From contig NZ_JAAXMS010000008.1 of the NCBI RefSeq assembly GCF_012290005.1, positions 62,001 to 126,000 on the forward strand: a stretch of 64,000 nucleotides of DNA. Direction: 5' to 3'. The stretch comes from Crateriforma spongiae (lineage in GTDB: Bacteria > Planctomycetota > Planctomycetia > Pirellulales > Pirellulaceae). The notes under the pieces are model-generated. The model saw only the letters and a list, made by a program, of their open reading frames with translations. It had not been told where the DNA came from and did not search any database. Below, piece by piece: positions 53,845-63,782 of this stretch (positions are counted from its first letter, which is position 1; each line of letters opens with the position of its first letter). A program made the translations under genes and the position numbers.

Positions 53845-54657
53845 ATGTCTGACAACCCGGATTCGACTTTGAAAGCGTACCAACCAAGGTTCCGGCAGAT
53901 CGACACGGGCGGTTCGGATCCCACGGTCGATTGCGTTTGGTTTCATCATGCCGGTGGTGGATCCAATACGCTGGCCCATCGCGTTCGCCAGTCGGTCGAT
54001 AGGATCGAGGCGGCGGGTTTGCCCGATATCCGACTGCTGACGCCGGTCACACCGCTGCGTGAAGACGCGATCGACGAACGCTTTGATGGTGAACTTCACA
54101 CCCTGGCCGATCAGTACGCGGCGATCCTTCAGCAGGACTTTGGAATTGGTCAGCTTCCCTTCGTCGTACTAGGCCACAGCTTTGGGTCGGTGTTGGCCTA
54201 CGAAGTCACACGACGATTGATCGACGGGGGCCATTCGCCGGCGCGGCTGGTCGTGATGTCGTTTCCGGCCCCCGATCGATTGACGCACCAAACCGAGTTG
54301 CACACGTTGGATGACCGATCGTTGATGCAACAAGTGGACGAGCTGTTCGGTGGCGTACCGCCGGAGATTTTGGACAACGACGAAACGTGGTCGCATTTCG
54401 TGCCAGGGTTGCGAAGCGATCTAGGGTTGCTGGAACGCTATCGACCAGACTTGGACGCGGCCGCATTGCCCGTTCCGGTCACGGCGATGGTCGGTACCGA
54501 TGACCGAGCGGTCAGTCTGGCGGATGTCCAACGGTGGGACTTGTTCACCGAGCCCCCGGTGCGGCTGCAGACTTTGCCGGGTGACCACTTTTTCCCGTTG
54601 CAGCGGATCGCGGAAGTCTTCACCGCGGCCGCCTGGGATTTGCCCGAACCGCGTTGA
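53845..54657 (+). CDS. Type II thioesterase-like alpha/beta hydrolase
   Basis: A 270-residue protein of the GrsT/LgrE-type thioesterase II family, which frees misloaded or finished acyl chains from carrier proteins. FHHAGGGSNTL (33-43) is the oxyanion-hole region, GHSFGSVLAYE (110-120) carries nucleophile Ser112, and GDHFFP near the C-terminus the catalytic His. No polyketide or non-ribosomal peptide synthetase is in the window, so the partner is unknown. It lies 98 bp after hisF and 110 bp before purH. Confidence 0.82.
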   Translation: MSDNPDSTLKAYQPRFRQIDTGGSDPTVDCVWFHHAGGGSNTLAHRVRQSVDRIEAAGLPDIRLLTPVTPLREDAIDERFDGELHTLADQYAAILQQDFGIGQLPFVVLGHSFGSVLAYEVTRRLIDGGHSPARLVVMSFPAPDRLTHQTELHTLDDRSLMQQVDELFGGVPPEILDNDETWSHFVPGLRSDLGLLERYRPDLDAAALPVPVTAMVGTDDRAVSLADVQRWDLFTEPPVRLQTLPGDHFFPLQRIAEVFTAAAWDLPEPR

Positions 54658-54767
54658 ATTTCGCTGCCCCGATCCACCGGACAGCTTGCCGATTCCCGCG
54701 CCTTCGGTCACAGTGGGCGGCGCGCCGCAAACGTTTTGGCCGTTTTTGTTTACCCCAACACCGCAGT

Positions 54768-56348
54768 ATGAATCCAGTGTCGGACGTCGTCCCCATTCAA
54801 AGTGCCTTGATCAGTGTCAGCGACAAAATGGGGTTGGCTGATCTGGCGACCGGGCTGCAACGGGCCGGTGTAACGATTTACAGCACCGGCGGCACACGGC
54901 GTCACTTGGAAGAGTGCGGTGTGGAGGTCTTGGACGTCGCCGAATACACCGGTTTTCCCGAGATGTTGGACGGCCGCGTCAAAACGCTGCACCCCAAGAT
55001 TTTCGGCGGCATCTTGGCGATTCGCGACAACGATGAACACGTCGATGCGATCCAGGAACATGACATCGAGCCGATCGATTTGGTCGTCGTCAACCTTTAT
55101 CCCTTCGAGGCGACCGCATCGCGCGTCGGTGCGACCCGCGAAGAATGCATCGAACAAATCGACATCGGCGGTCCCAGCTTGGTGCGGGCGGCGGCCAAGA
55201 ATCATCGCGACGTTGCGGTGGCCACCAGCAGTGAACAGTACGGCGACATCCTGGACCAACTGCAAGAACACGGCGGAACGACCGTCGATTTGCGAAAGCA
55301 GCTTGCCGCCGAGGCTTTTGATCACACCGCGACCTATGATCGCGCGATCGCCGATTACATGCTGGGCGAATCGATCAGCGGTGATTTCCCGGCATCGATG
55401 CACCTGACCCTGCGACGCAAATCACAGTTGCGATACGGGGAAAACCCACACCAACGTGCGGCGCTTTACTTGGACCCGTCGGTCCGTTCGGCCAACCTGG
55501 TCGCAGCGCGTCAAATCAGCGGCAAAGAACTTTCGTACAACAACCTGTTGGATCTGGATTCGGCCCTGGAGATCGTTCGCGGTTTCGCCCAACCAGCCGT
55601 TTCGGTGATCAAGCACAATAATCCTTGCGGTGCGGCAACGGACGCGAAACTCGCCAATGCCTGTCAAAAGGCTTTGGACGGTGATCCGCTTTCGGCCTTC
55701 GGCAGCGTGCTGGGTTTCAACCGCACCGTCGACGTGGAAACCGCTGAACTGCTTTGCCAACCGGGGCTGTTCATCGAAGCGATCGTCGCGCCCGATTTCC
55801 AGGCCGGCGCGGTCGGCTTGCTGACGTCCAAACCGCGCTGGAAAGACAACGTCCGCTTGATGCAAGTCGGTCGTTTGGATGATCAACCCAGCGGGCTGGC
55901 GAAACGATTCATCAGCGGTGGCATGCTGGTTCAAGATGCCGACCGCATGACCAGCGCACCACTGCAATGGAAGACGGCCACCGAGGCACAAGTCCCCAGT
56001 GAAATGTGGGACGACATCTCCTTCGCTTGGGAAATGGTCCGTCACGTCAAAAGCAACGCGATCGTGCTGGCCCGCGACACGTCATTGGTCGGCGTCGGGG
56101 CGGGGCAGATGAGCCGCGTGGACAGCGTGGAAATCAGCATCAAAAAGGCTGGCGATCGCGTCGCCGGTTCGGTGCTGGCCAGCGATGCGTTCTTTCCATT
56201 TCCCGATTCGATCGAAGCCGCCGCCGATGCCGGTGTGGTTGCCATCGTCCAGCCCGGGGGTTCACGTCGCGACGATGAAGTGATCGAAGCGTGCGATGAA
56301 CATGATTTGCCGATGGTGCTGACCGGTCGGCGTCACTTTAAACACTGA
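54768..56348 (+). CDS. purH: Bifunctional AICAR transformylase / IMP cyclohydrolase
   Basis: A 526-residue enzyme for the last two steps of IMP synthesis. The N-terminal cyclohydrolase (MGS-like) domain has ALISVSDKMGLADLA, STGGTRRHLEECG and GFPEMLDGRVKTLHP. The C-terminal transformylase has RYGENPHQRAALY, KHNNPCGAA with its catalytic Lys-His, and GAGQMSRVDS. Length and order are standard. The ATG at 54768 is chosen because 38 upstream in-frame codons have no similarity. Confidence 0.97.
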   Translation: MNPVSDVVPIQSALISVSDKMGLADLATGLQRAGVTIYSTGGTRRHLEECGVEVLDVAEYTGFPEMLDGRVKTLHPKIFGGILAIRDNDEHVDAIQEHDIEPIDLVVVNLYPFEATASRVGATREECIEQIDIGGPSLVRAAAKNHRDVAVATSSEQYGDILDQLQEHGGTTVDLRKQLAAEAFDHTATYDRAIADYMLGESISGDFPASMHLTLRRKSQLRYGENPHQRAALYLDPSVRSANLVAARQISGKELSYNNLLDLDSALEIVRGFAQPAVSVIKHNNPCGAATDAKLANACQKALDGDPLSAFGSVLGFNRTVDVETAELLCQPGLFIEAIVAPDFQAGAVGLLTSKPRWKDNVRLMQVGRLDDQPSGLAKRFISGGMLVQDADRMTSAPLQWKTATEAQVPSEMWDDISFAWEMVRHVKSNAIVLARDTSLVGVGAGQMSRVDSVEISIKKAGDRVAGSVLASDAFFPFPDSIEAAADAGVVAIVQPGGSRRDDEVIEACDEHDLPMVLTGRRHFKH

Positions 56349-56419
56349 TTCAGCAAATGTGCCGGCGGGGCACCACGGCAAGCCAATCGCATCGGTCCGC
56401 ATCCCCAGCCAACCTCACG

Positions 56420-57199
56420 ATGAACATTCTTGAAACGATCGTCGCCCGGACGCGTGAAACCATTGAGCGCGATCGTTCCAAAGTCTCCGAGTCGCAACTC
56501 CGCGATGCCATCGACCGGCGGGGTCCCTGTCTGGATTTCTATGCCGCATTGGCAGCCGGACCCGACGTGAACTTGATCGCCGAAGTCAAACGGGCCAGTC
56601 CGTCGGCGGGAATGATTCGTGAAGACTTTGATCCCATTGAAATCGCGCGTGCCTATCAAAGCGGCGGTGCCAGTTGCCTGAGCGTTCTGACCGACGAACC
56701 GTTCTTTCAAGGATCGTTGGACTACCTGCACCAGGTCGCCGATGTCGTCCAGTTGCCTGTGCTGCGTAAGGATTTCATTGTTGATACCTACCAGCTTCTT
56801 CAGGCCCGCGCCGCCGGTGCGTCCTGCGTGTTGCTGATCGCCGAATGTTTGGATCCAAGCCAGCTGAAGGATCTGCACGATCATGCGGCTGAATTGGGGA
56901 TGCACACCCTGATCGAATTGTTCGACCCCGAAAACGTGGATTCCGTGCTGGATACCGGTACCAAGCTGGTGGGCGTGAACAACCGCGACTTGAAGACTTT
57001 CAAAACAGACCTGCATCACACCCTGCGAATGCGACAGGTCATCCCCGAGGACCGGTTGCTGGTGGCCGAAAGCGGTATTCGCACCCATGATGACGTCCAG
57101 ATGCTGGGCCAGGGCGGTGTCAAAGCGGTCTTGGTCGGCGAATCGTTGATGCGACAAGCCGACATCCGTGCCGCAACCGAAGCCCTGCTGGGTCGCTGA
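56420..57199 (+). CDS. trpC: Indole-3-glycerol phosphate synthase
   Basis: A 259-residue TIM barrel of tryptophan synthesis. It has IAEVKRASPSAG (53-64) with Lys57, VLRKDFIVD with the catalytic Lys, EVH/ELFD region (HTLIELFDPENVD), GVNNRDLKTF and AESGI. The start at 56420 aligns with the usual MNILETIVART-type opening. It follows purH by 71 bp; no other trp gene is nearby. A 28-bp imperfect hairpin without T-run lies after it (about 57211-57238). Confidence 0.96.
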   Translation: MNILETIVARTRETIERDRSKVSESQLRDAIDRRGPCLDFYAALAAGPDVNLIAEVKRASPSAGMIREDFDPIEIARAYQSGGASCLSVLTDEPFFQGSLDYLHQVADVVQLPVLRKDFIVDTYQLLQARAAGASCVLLIAECLDPSQLKDLHDHAAELGMHTLIELFDPENVDSVLDTGTKLVGVNNRDLKTFKTDLHHTLRMRQVIPEDRLLVAESGIRTHDDVQMLGQGGVKAVLVGESLMRQADIRAATEALLGR

Positions 57200-57405
57200 A
57201 TCGGATCTCGGCCCGTGACGGACGCGCGTCCCGTCGGGTGGCACTTCAAACAATCGCGGCAACGCCGTGACCATCACGTGACGCTACGGTGGTAGCGGTT
57301 TTATCGATTGCAGCACGCGAATCACTGGAACCTCGCTAGGTTTCAGGGTGGAGTCCGCCGGCGGCGGCAACGACACTAGACGCCGACGACAGCATTCCCC
57401 TCGCG

Positions 57406-58914
57406 ATGCTAGGGTGCCGCCTCAGCGGCCGGTTGCCCCTGCTTGGTTTTTTGTCGTCAGCCCCCTGTCTTGGCACATCCCCCGCGCATCCAAAGGCTTC
57501 CACTTTGGCCTGGTCGTCGACCGTCAGCGAATCCGCCTCGCCACCGGACCGAATCCAGCACAACGCAGAAACCGCGAATTGGTGCATCGGTCGACCGACC
57601 GTCGCACTCGCTGCGGGGTTGATGTTGTCGTTGACGTTCGCGCTGACCGTTGTTCGCATCGTCGTTCAATACCAAACGCCCGGACCGTTTGACGCCAGCA
57701 AGCAAGGCCTGTGTGACTTCCATAACGGTGTCTATTTCCCGGCGATGTCGCTGATGTCAGGCATCAGTCCTTACGGGCAAGACTATGTCGCACGGTTCCC
57801 GGTGGAACGTCCGATCCCGTTCTTTTCGCCCGGCATTCTGGTGTTGCATGCACCGCTGACTTGGCTGCCCTTGCACGCGGCCGAAGCCGTCTTCACCGGG
57901 ATCAACTTGCTGTTGTTGTTGTGGATCGCCGGGGTGATCGCAGCCCAGGCCGGTCGGCCGCATCGTTTGGATGCGCTGTTGGTGATCGCTTTTGCGATGA
58001 GCGTGACGCGCAGCGGACACGTCACGATCTTCAACGGCTACTTCACTTTGGAACTGATTTTGGCGACGTTTCTTGCGATCCATTGGGGCGACCGTTCGCC
58101 CTGGAAAGCGGCGTTGGCGTTGGCCGTCGTCAGTGCCAAGCCGACCTATATCCTTCCCATCGGATTTTTGCTTCTGGCCCGTGGTAACCGAAAATCACTG
58201 ATCTATGGTGCCGCGATCAGCGTCGTCATGGCCGTGTTGCCGTTGCTGTGGTTGGCATCACACCAAGGTGGTGGCGACATCGCCGCAGGATTTCAGAACT
58301 TGTTGGATCAGATCGCTGAAACACAGGCGACCCATCGGGGCCAAGTCGACGAATCCCCGTTCTTCTCCTGGACGCGTCTGGACCTGCTTGCGGTCATCGC
58401 CAAGTGGGGAAACTTGAATCCCGGTGATGCGACTCATTTGGGTGTCATGGGGCTCTTGCTGGCCGGGCCGATGTGGGTGTTACACCGACGCCGACAAAGC
58501 GGGATTGACGACGGCCTTGGGGGGCTGACCGGTGCTCTGATTCTGGTGACATCGTTGGTTTCGGTGTACCACCAGTCTTATGACGCCCTGTTGCTGGTCC
58601 TGCCGGCGACCGCCGTCATCGCGGCGCTGCGCCGCCCCTGGTCGTTGATGTCGCCGGCGGCCCGCGGTTTTCTTGTGACGTTGATGTTCATTCCACTTTT
58701 CAACGTTCTTTCCACACGTTGGTTTTTGATGAAGTTTGATGGATTCAGTGGCCCGGCCTTCGGAGTGGTCACTGGCGTCAGCGGTGTCGGTCTGACGGTG
58801 TTAATGGTTGCTCTCTCGGTCTTAGGTTGGCCTCGTCGCCCGATTGCCAAGCCATCGTTGCCGTCCGAAACGGCCGGACACTCAGAACCAGCACAGTCGG
58901 GCGATTCCCTATAA
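57406..58914 (+). CDS. GT87-like (DUF2029) polytopic membrane glycosyltransferase
   Basis: A 502-residue protein with about ten membrane helices. After helix 1 (about 65-86) there is DFHNGVYFPAMSLMSGISPYGQDY, the loop typical of DUF2029/GT87 proteins, where polyprenol-phosphate mannose is the donor in known mycobacterial members. Pairs of long hydrophobic helices follow to about 480. The N-terminal 60 residues are atypical, so a later start is possible, but no in-frame ATG fits well before helix 1. The target glycan is unknown. A GT2 gene of the polyprenol-phosphate type follows after 197 bp. Confidence 0.72.
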   Translation: MLGCRLSGRLPLLGFLSSAPCLGTSPAHPKASTLAWSSTVSESASPPDRIQHNAETANWCIGRPTVALAAGLMLSLTFALTVVRIVVQYQTPGPFDASKQGLCDFHNGVYFPAMSLMSGISPYGQDYVARFPVERPIPFFSPGILVLHAPLTWLPLHAAEAVFTGINLLLLLWIAGVIAAQAGRPHRLDALLVIAFAMSVTRSGHVTIFNGYFTLELILATFLAIHWGDRSPWKAALALAVVSAKPTYILPIGFLLLARGNRKSLIYGAAISVVMAVLPLLWLASHQGGGDIAAGFQNLLDQIAETQATHRGQVDESPFFSWTRLDLLAVIAKWGNLNPGDATHLGVMGLLLAGPMWVLHRRRQSGIDDGLGGLTGALILVTSLVSVYHQSYDALLLVLPATAVIAALRRPWSLMSPAARGFLVTLMFIPLFNVLSTRWFLMKFDGFSGPAFGVVTGVSGVGLTVLMVALSVLGWPRRPIAKPSLPSETAGHSEPAQSGDSL

Positions 58915-59111
58915 CTTGTGATGCGGAAAACCGCAGTTAGACTGGGCACCCACAGCGGCACCACCTCCGTCCGGAAAGCGGTCGGAAATCAGTCAAATCG
59001 GGGCATTTGTGCGGACAGAGGTGACACTGACTACGGACGGCGTGGCGGAATTACGCGACTGTAGATTGCCCGCAGCTTTGTTGTGACACACCTTGTTTAG
59101 CCAATTGTCAG

Positions 59112-59963
59112 ATGCCCAAGCCGTTGCCTCCAGATCCATCCGATTCAGTCGTCGGAATGCCGACCACGTCGCCCCGCGCCGCGACGGATTCTCACCAGTC
59201 GATCCGTTTCCGACCTTCCAAAGTGTTTCTGGCTCTGCCGGCGTATAACGAAGAAGAAGCGTTGCCGGAACTGTTGGAGCGTGTGGGCGAAGCGTTCGCC
59301 GACAGCGGCCTGCCGTACGAAGTCGTCATAGTCGACGATGGTAGCGCCGATGACACCGCCCGCATCGCGGCGCAGATGTCTTATCAAATGCCGGTCCACG
59401 TGGTCCAACACAAAGTCAATCAAGGCTTGGGCATCACGTTGCGTGATGGATTACGCGAGGCTGTCGATCGCGCCGGCGAACGCGACATCATCATCACGAT
59501 GGACGCGGACAATACGCATCCACCGGGCCTGATCGATCGAATGGTCCGCATGATCCACGAAGGATGTGATGTCGTCATCGCATCACGTTTCCAGCCTGGT
59601 GCCCGAGTCGTGGGAGTTCCGATCGAACGGCATTTCTTAAGCGTCGGCGCACGAGTGCTGTTCACGATGCTGTTTCCCACACGCGGCGTCCGCGATTACA
59701 CATCCGGTTTCCGTGCCTATCGTGCCGGTGTGATCCGTGATGCTTTCGCCAGGTACGGTGATGACTTTGTCGGCGAAACAGGATTCTCTTGCATGGCCGA
59801 TGTGCTGTTGAAGCTTCGCAAGCAAGGTTGTTTGTTCGGCGAAGCACCGCTGCGTTTACGTTATGACCAAAAGGGTGGTGACAGCAAAATGCGCGTGTTC
59901 CGCACCATTTGGTTGACGCTGAAAATGCTGGGGCGTCACCGCTTTGGCGGCGCGTCAAAGTAA
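59112..59963 (+). CDS. GT2 polyprenol-phosphate sugar transferase-like protein
   Basis: A 283-residue family 2 glycosyltransferase. PAYNEEEALPELLERV, VIVDDGSADDTA and ITMDADNTHPPGL give the nucleotide-sugar and metal sites (Asp-x-Asp-like DAD), followed by VIASRFQPGARVVG and RDYTSGFRAYR, as in dolichol-phosphate mannosyltransferases. There is no C-terminal membrane helix. Such enzymes load a sugar on a lipid phosphate for GT87, GT39 or PMT-type transferases, and both kinds are present in the window. The first 35 residues are probably a flexible extension. Confidence 0.88.
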   Translation: MPKPLPPDPSDSVVGMPTTSPRAATDSHQSIRFRPSKVFLALPAYNEEEALPELLERVGEAFADSGLPYEVVIVDDGSADDTARIAAQMSYQMPVHVVQHKVNQGLGITLRDGLREAVDRAGERDIIITMDADNTHPPGLIDRMVRMIHEGCDVVIASRFQPGARVVGVPIERHFLSVGARVLFTMLFPTRGVRDYTSGFRAYRAGVIRDAFARYGDDFVGETGFSCMADVLLKLRKQGCLFGEAPLRLRYDQKGGDSKMRVFRTIWLTLKMLGRHRFGGASK

Positions 59964-60013
59964 GTGTTGCGTCGGAAGCCAGACGTTCATTCACACGCGT
60001 ACTCCATCAGCCG

Positions 60014-61444
60014 ATGAATCGCATCAACGACGTTGACCCCTCTACGTCCCGTCCATCACAACAACACTGGCTGGTGGTCGGCGGCGGTGTGATGGGATTG
60101 AAATTGGCACTGGACTTGGTCAAGCGTGGCCAGAAGGTAACGGTCGCCGAGGCGGCACCACAGTTCGGTGGTCTGACCAGTGCTTGGCAGCTGGGCGACG
60201 TGGTCTGGGATCGCTTCTATCACGTCACGCTGCTTAGCGACACCAAGTTGCGTGATCTGCTTTCTGAAATCGGTTTGGAAAGTGAAATGCAATGGGTGGA
60301 AACCAAAACCGGTTTCTACACCGATGGCGCACTGCTTTCGATGAGCAACACCGCGGAATTTCTGCGGTTCCCCCCGCTAAATTTGATTCAAAAGCTGCGG
60401 CTGGGCGGAACGATTTTTTATGCGTCAAAAATCAGAAACTGGCGACGGTTGGAAAAGCTGACCGTTGAACGATGGCTGCGTCGTTGGTCGGGGAACCGAG
60501 TCTTTGAAAAGATCTGGCTACCGTTGCTGAAGGCCAAGCTGGGCGAAGCCTATCCGCAAACTTCCGCCGCGTTCATTTGGGCTCACACCGCACGAATGTA
60601 CAAAGCCCGCCGCAGCGGCATGAAAACCGAGATGTTCGGATATGTCCCCGGCGGCTATGCACGGGTCTTGGATCGCTTGGCGGAAACGTTGACCGAGCGT
60701 GGCGTACGACTGCTTTCCGGCCACCCGGTGGGCGAAATCCGTTCGACCGATGGGGGTGGTTTGGACGTGACGTTTGCCAACGGCACCCAAGAACACTTTG
60801 ACAACGTGGTGTCGACCATCGCGTCGCCCCTGATCGCGAAGACGTGTCCCGGTCTGACCGCGGAAGAAAAATCGCGGCATGCGAACATCCGATACTTGGG
60901 TGTCGTGTGTGCATCGATGCTGCTAAAAAAACCGATCAGCCAGTACTACGTCACGAACATCACCGACACTTGGGTCCCGCTGACCGCGGTGATCGAAATG
61001 TCCACCATCGTGGACCCACAGCAGGAACTAGGTGGCCACCATTTGGTTTACCTGCCCAAGTACTTGCCCGACGATCATCCGGGGCTCAACGAGTCGGACG
61101 AAGATTACCGGGAAAAGTGTTTGTCGACATTGGAAAAGATGTACGATCACTTCAGCCGCGACGACGTCGTTGACTTCAAAGTCAGCCGTGCGAAATACGT
61201 TGCCGCGTTGTCGACCGTCGACTACAGCACTCGATTACCGCCGGTGGTCACGTCGGTTCCAGGTTTCTACGCACTCAACTCGGCTCACATCGTCAAAGGA
61301 AATCTGAACGTCAACGAGACGATCACCCTTGGCGAAGAATTGCTGGACGAATCGGTGTGGCCAGATTTCCAGCGGCGTTGTGGTCTGGGCAGCAATCCCA
61401 AACCCGTGGTCGACGAACGACCGCTCGCCGAATCGGCGGTGTAG
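60014..61444 (+). CDS. FAD-dependent amine oxidase-like oxidoreductase
   Basis: A 476-residue flavoprotein. The dinucleotide motif is VVGGGVMGLKLALDLVKRGQKVTVAEAA (about 23-50), followed by GGLTSAWQLGDVVWDRFYHV. It resembles UDP-galactopyranose mutase-like and desaturase-like proteins found in glycan or lipid loci. A C-terminal GNLNVNETITLGEELL stretch completes the FAD site. The ATG at 60014 is used; the earlier frame overlaps the GT2 gene. It follows the GT2 gene by 50 bp, so they are likely cotranscribed. The reaction is unknown. Confidence 0.8.
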   Translation: MNRINDVDPSTSRPSQQHWLVVGGGVMGLKLALDLVKRGQKVTVAEAAPQFGGLTSAWQLGDVVWDRFYHVTLLSDTKLRDLLSEIGLESEMQWVETKTGFYTDGALLSMSNTAEFLRFPPLNLIQKLRLGGTIFYASKIRNWRRLEKLTVERWLRRWSGNRVFEKIWLPLLKAKLGEAYPQTSAAFIWAHTARMYKARRSGMKTEMFGYVPGGYARVLDRLAETLTERGVRLLSGHPVGEIRSTDGGGLDVTFANGTQEHFDNVVSTIASPLIAKTCPGLTAEEKSRHANIRYLGVVCASMLLKKPISQYYVTNITDTWVPLTAVIEMSTIVDPQQELGGHHLVYLPKYLPDDHPGLNESDEDYREKCLSTLEKMYDHFSRDDVVDFKVSRAKYVAALSTVDYSTRLPPVVTSVPGFYALNSAHIVKGNLNVNETITLGEELLDESVWPDFQRRCGLGSNPKPVVDERPLAESAV

Positions 61445-61545
61445 CGACCACCGCAAGCCGTGGTGAAGTCTTGCCGCAGCGTGATACAGACGGATCCGCA
61501 AGCGGTCGGACCGAAGCGTGAAACCGATCGCGGTGAAACACGCCG

Positions 61546-61559
61546 CGGCAAGCTTGCCG
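61546..61559. repeat. Perfect 14-bp palindrome upstream of the ABC exporter
   Basis: CGGCAAGCTTGCCG is its own reverse complement. It lies in the 298-bp gap 61445-61742, about 184 bp before the ABC exporter start. No gene or clear promoter is seen in the rest of the gap. Confidence 0.35.
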
Positions 61560-61742
61560 AGTCCAGTCAATTTCTTTCCGCCCGGTTTTTCCGCTCCCCT
61601 ACGTGGTGGGCGACGCCGGAGTTTCTTGGCTTGATATCCCCCGACCGGAATCCGACTGGTCCTGGGTGGTCGACTTCGCTACAAGCCATGGGTCATTGAA
61701 CCAACGGACCCGTCGGGTGCGCGTCGACTGCCACCCATTCCA

Positions 61743-63782
61743 ATGCAACCTGCGTCAAGGACGACACGAACCGCGATGAAAGACTTCGGCCGCGTCTTGC
61801 TGATTGCCGCCCGCCATCACTCGGCGATGATCATGATTGTGATCACCGCCGGGATCATCGCATCGCTGTGGGGCGCGAACATTGCCACCTTGGGCCCCCT
61901 GATCAAAGTGGTTTTCGAAGGCCACACGCTGTCGCAGTACGCCGAGATCGAAATGGCGGCGACCACCGAGAAAATCGACGAATTGGACGCCAAAATTGCC
62001 GACACGCGGCAGCAATTGGCGGCCACGGAAGCCGAAGACGATGTCAAACGGTTGACCCGATCATTGCAAAATGACATCGGCGTCCGTGATGCGTACGCCC
62101 AGACGATCGATTGGCTCAACAACATTCGACCCTACATCGATCGCTACGCGCCGACGGATCCCTATTCCACGCTAATCTGGCTGATCGGTTTGTTGATGAT
62201 CGGGACGTGCATCAAGCTGGCCGCCTTGATGTCCAATCTGTTGCTCGTGCAGTATGTGACCGAACAGACATCGATGAAACTGCGGGCCATCTTTTTCCGT
62301 AAATCGCTTCATCTGGATTTGGATCAGTTCGGCGAACACGGTTCGGCCAGTTTGACCTCTCGATTGACCAACGATATCTCCGTGGCCGCTGGCGGTATCG
62401 GTGTGATTCTCGGCCGGTTGCTGCGTGAACCGTTGAAGCTGATCGCTTGTTTGGCCGGTGCCGCTTGGGTTTGCTGGCGTCTGCTGTTGGTCGTCATGAT
62501 CATCACGCCTCTGGTGGCTCTGGTCATCCACTACCTAAGCCGGGCCATCCGTCGAGCCAGCCGCCGAACGATGGAAGAAATGAGCCAACTTTATGGCGTG
62601 CTAAACGATTCATTCGCCGGCATCCGGATCATTCGCGCGTTCAATACGCAAGCCAAGGAACGTGCAAAGTTCCAACATCGCATCTCATCCTACTTCCGCA
62701 AGTCGCTGAAAGTCGGCTTCTACAATTCGCTGGCCCGTAGCGTCACCGAGTTGATCGGCATGGCAGTGATCACCGTTGCCGTGCTTGCCGGTGGTTACTT
62801 GGCGATCAATCAACAGACACACCTGTTCGGGATCCGGATGAGCATGTTGCCGCTGGATCGGACCGAAATCATCTTGTTCTTTGGATTCTTGATCGGTGCC
62901 ACCGACCCGGCGAAAAAGTTGGCGGACGTCTGGAGTTCACTGCAGTCGGGAATCGCCGCATCGACGCGGGTGTTCGACATCATCGATCAGCCGACTCGCG
63001 TTCACGATGTGGCCGAACCCAAGTCCGCGCCACGCCCCCATCACACGCTGACCTTCGAGAAAATTCGCTATCAGTATCCGTCCGGTCCCATGGTTCTGCG
63101 TGGGCTGGACTTGACGGTACGTCACGGAGAAACGATCGCGATTGTTGGTCCCAACGGTTGCGGAAAAAGCACGTTGATCAGCCTGCTGTGCCGATTTGAT
63201 GACCCGCAATCCGGTCGGGTCTTGTTGAATGATGTACCGATCACCGAAATGCGGTGTCGCGATGTGCGTCGTCGCTTGGCCTTGGTCACCCAGCGAACCA
63301 TCCTGTTCGACGACACGATTGAAAATAATATCCGCTATGGCACGCCCTCGGCGACCAAAGACGAAGTCGTCTGTGCCGCCAAGCTGGCATTTGCCGACGA
63401 ATTCATTCGTGAAAAGACACCGTTTGGTTATCAGACACGATTGGGTGTCGGCAGCAATGCCAGCCGATTGTCGGGCGGCCAGATGCAACGCATCGCGTTG
63501 GCCCGAGCTTTCCTGCGTGACCCCGATATTCTGATCCTGGACGAAGCCACCAGCCAGATCGACACCGAAAGCGAACAACTGATCCATAAGGCATTGGAAC
63601 AATTCTTGAACGGACGTACCGGCGTCATGATCACGCACCGTCCGTCAACGTTGGCGTTGGCCGACCGGGTGATCGTCATGGAATCTGGAAAGATTTCCGG
63701 CGATGGCGAACACCAGGAATTGATCCGATCCAACCGCTTCTATCAAAGCCTTTGCGGCGGCGAGATTGAACGAGCCGCATGA
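61743..63782 (+). CDS. ABC exporter (fused membrane and ATPase domains) with coiled-coil insertion
   Basis: A 679-residue MsbA-like half-transporter. Helix 1 is about 27-55 and helix 2 about 142-165. Between them, where such exporters normally have a short periplasmic loop, lie about 80 charged residues with heptad-like spacing (EKIDELDAKIADTRQQLAAT). Helices 3-6 follow. The ATPase has Walker A GPNGCGKST (about 469-477), signature LSGGQ (about 576-580), LILDEATSQ and ITHRPSTL, so it should be active. The start may be 61743 or the ATG at 61776. It probably moves a lipid or lipid-linked glycan. The NUDIX gene overlaps its end by 4 bp. Confidence 0.92.
   Translation: MQPASRTTRTAMKDFGRVLLIAARHHSAMIMIVITAGIIASLWGANIATLGPLIKVVFEGHTLSQYAEIEMAATTEKIDELDAKIADTRQQLAATEAEDDVKRLTRSLQNDIGVRDAYAQTIDWLNNIRPYIDRYAPTDPYSTLIWLIGLLMIGTCIKLAALMSNLLLVQYVTEQTSMKLRAIFFRKSLHLDLDQFGEHGSASLTSRLTNDISVAAGGIGVILGRLLREPLKLIACLAGAAWVCWRLLLVVMIITPLVALVIHYLSRAIRRASRRTMEEMSQLYGVLNDSFAGIRIIRAFNTQAKERAKFQHRISSYFRKSLKVGFYNSLARSVTELIGMAVITVAVLAGGYLAINQQTHLFGIRMSMLPLDRTEIILFFGFLIGATDPAKKLADVWSSLQSGIAASTRVFDIIDQPTRVHDVAEPKSAPRPHHTLTFEKIRYQYPSGPMVLRGLDLTVRHGETIAIVGPNGCGKSTLISLLCRFDDPQSGRVLLNDVPITEMRCRDVRRRLALVTQRTILFDDTIENNIRYGTPSATKDEVVCAAKLAFADEFIREKTPFGYQTRLGVGSNASRLSGGQMQRIALARAFLRDPDILILDEATSQIDTESEQLIHKALEQFLNGRTGVMITHRPSTLALADRVIVMESGKISGDGEHQELIRSNRFYQSLCGGEIERAA

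Noticed and set aside
57211-57238. GC-rich imperfect hairpin after trpC
   Set aside because: It has mismatches and no T-tract. It is mentioned with trpC but not listed as a terminator.
58922-58935. TGCGG-AAAA-CCGCA hairpin after the GT87-like gene
   Set aside because: Five base pairs and no T-run; too weak to call a terminator.
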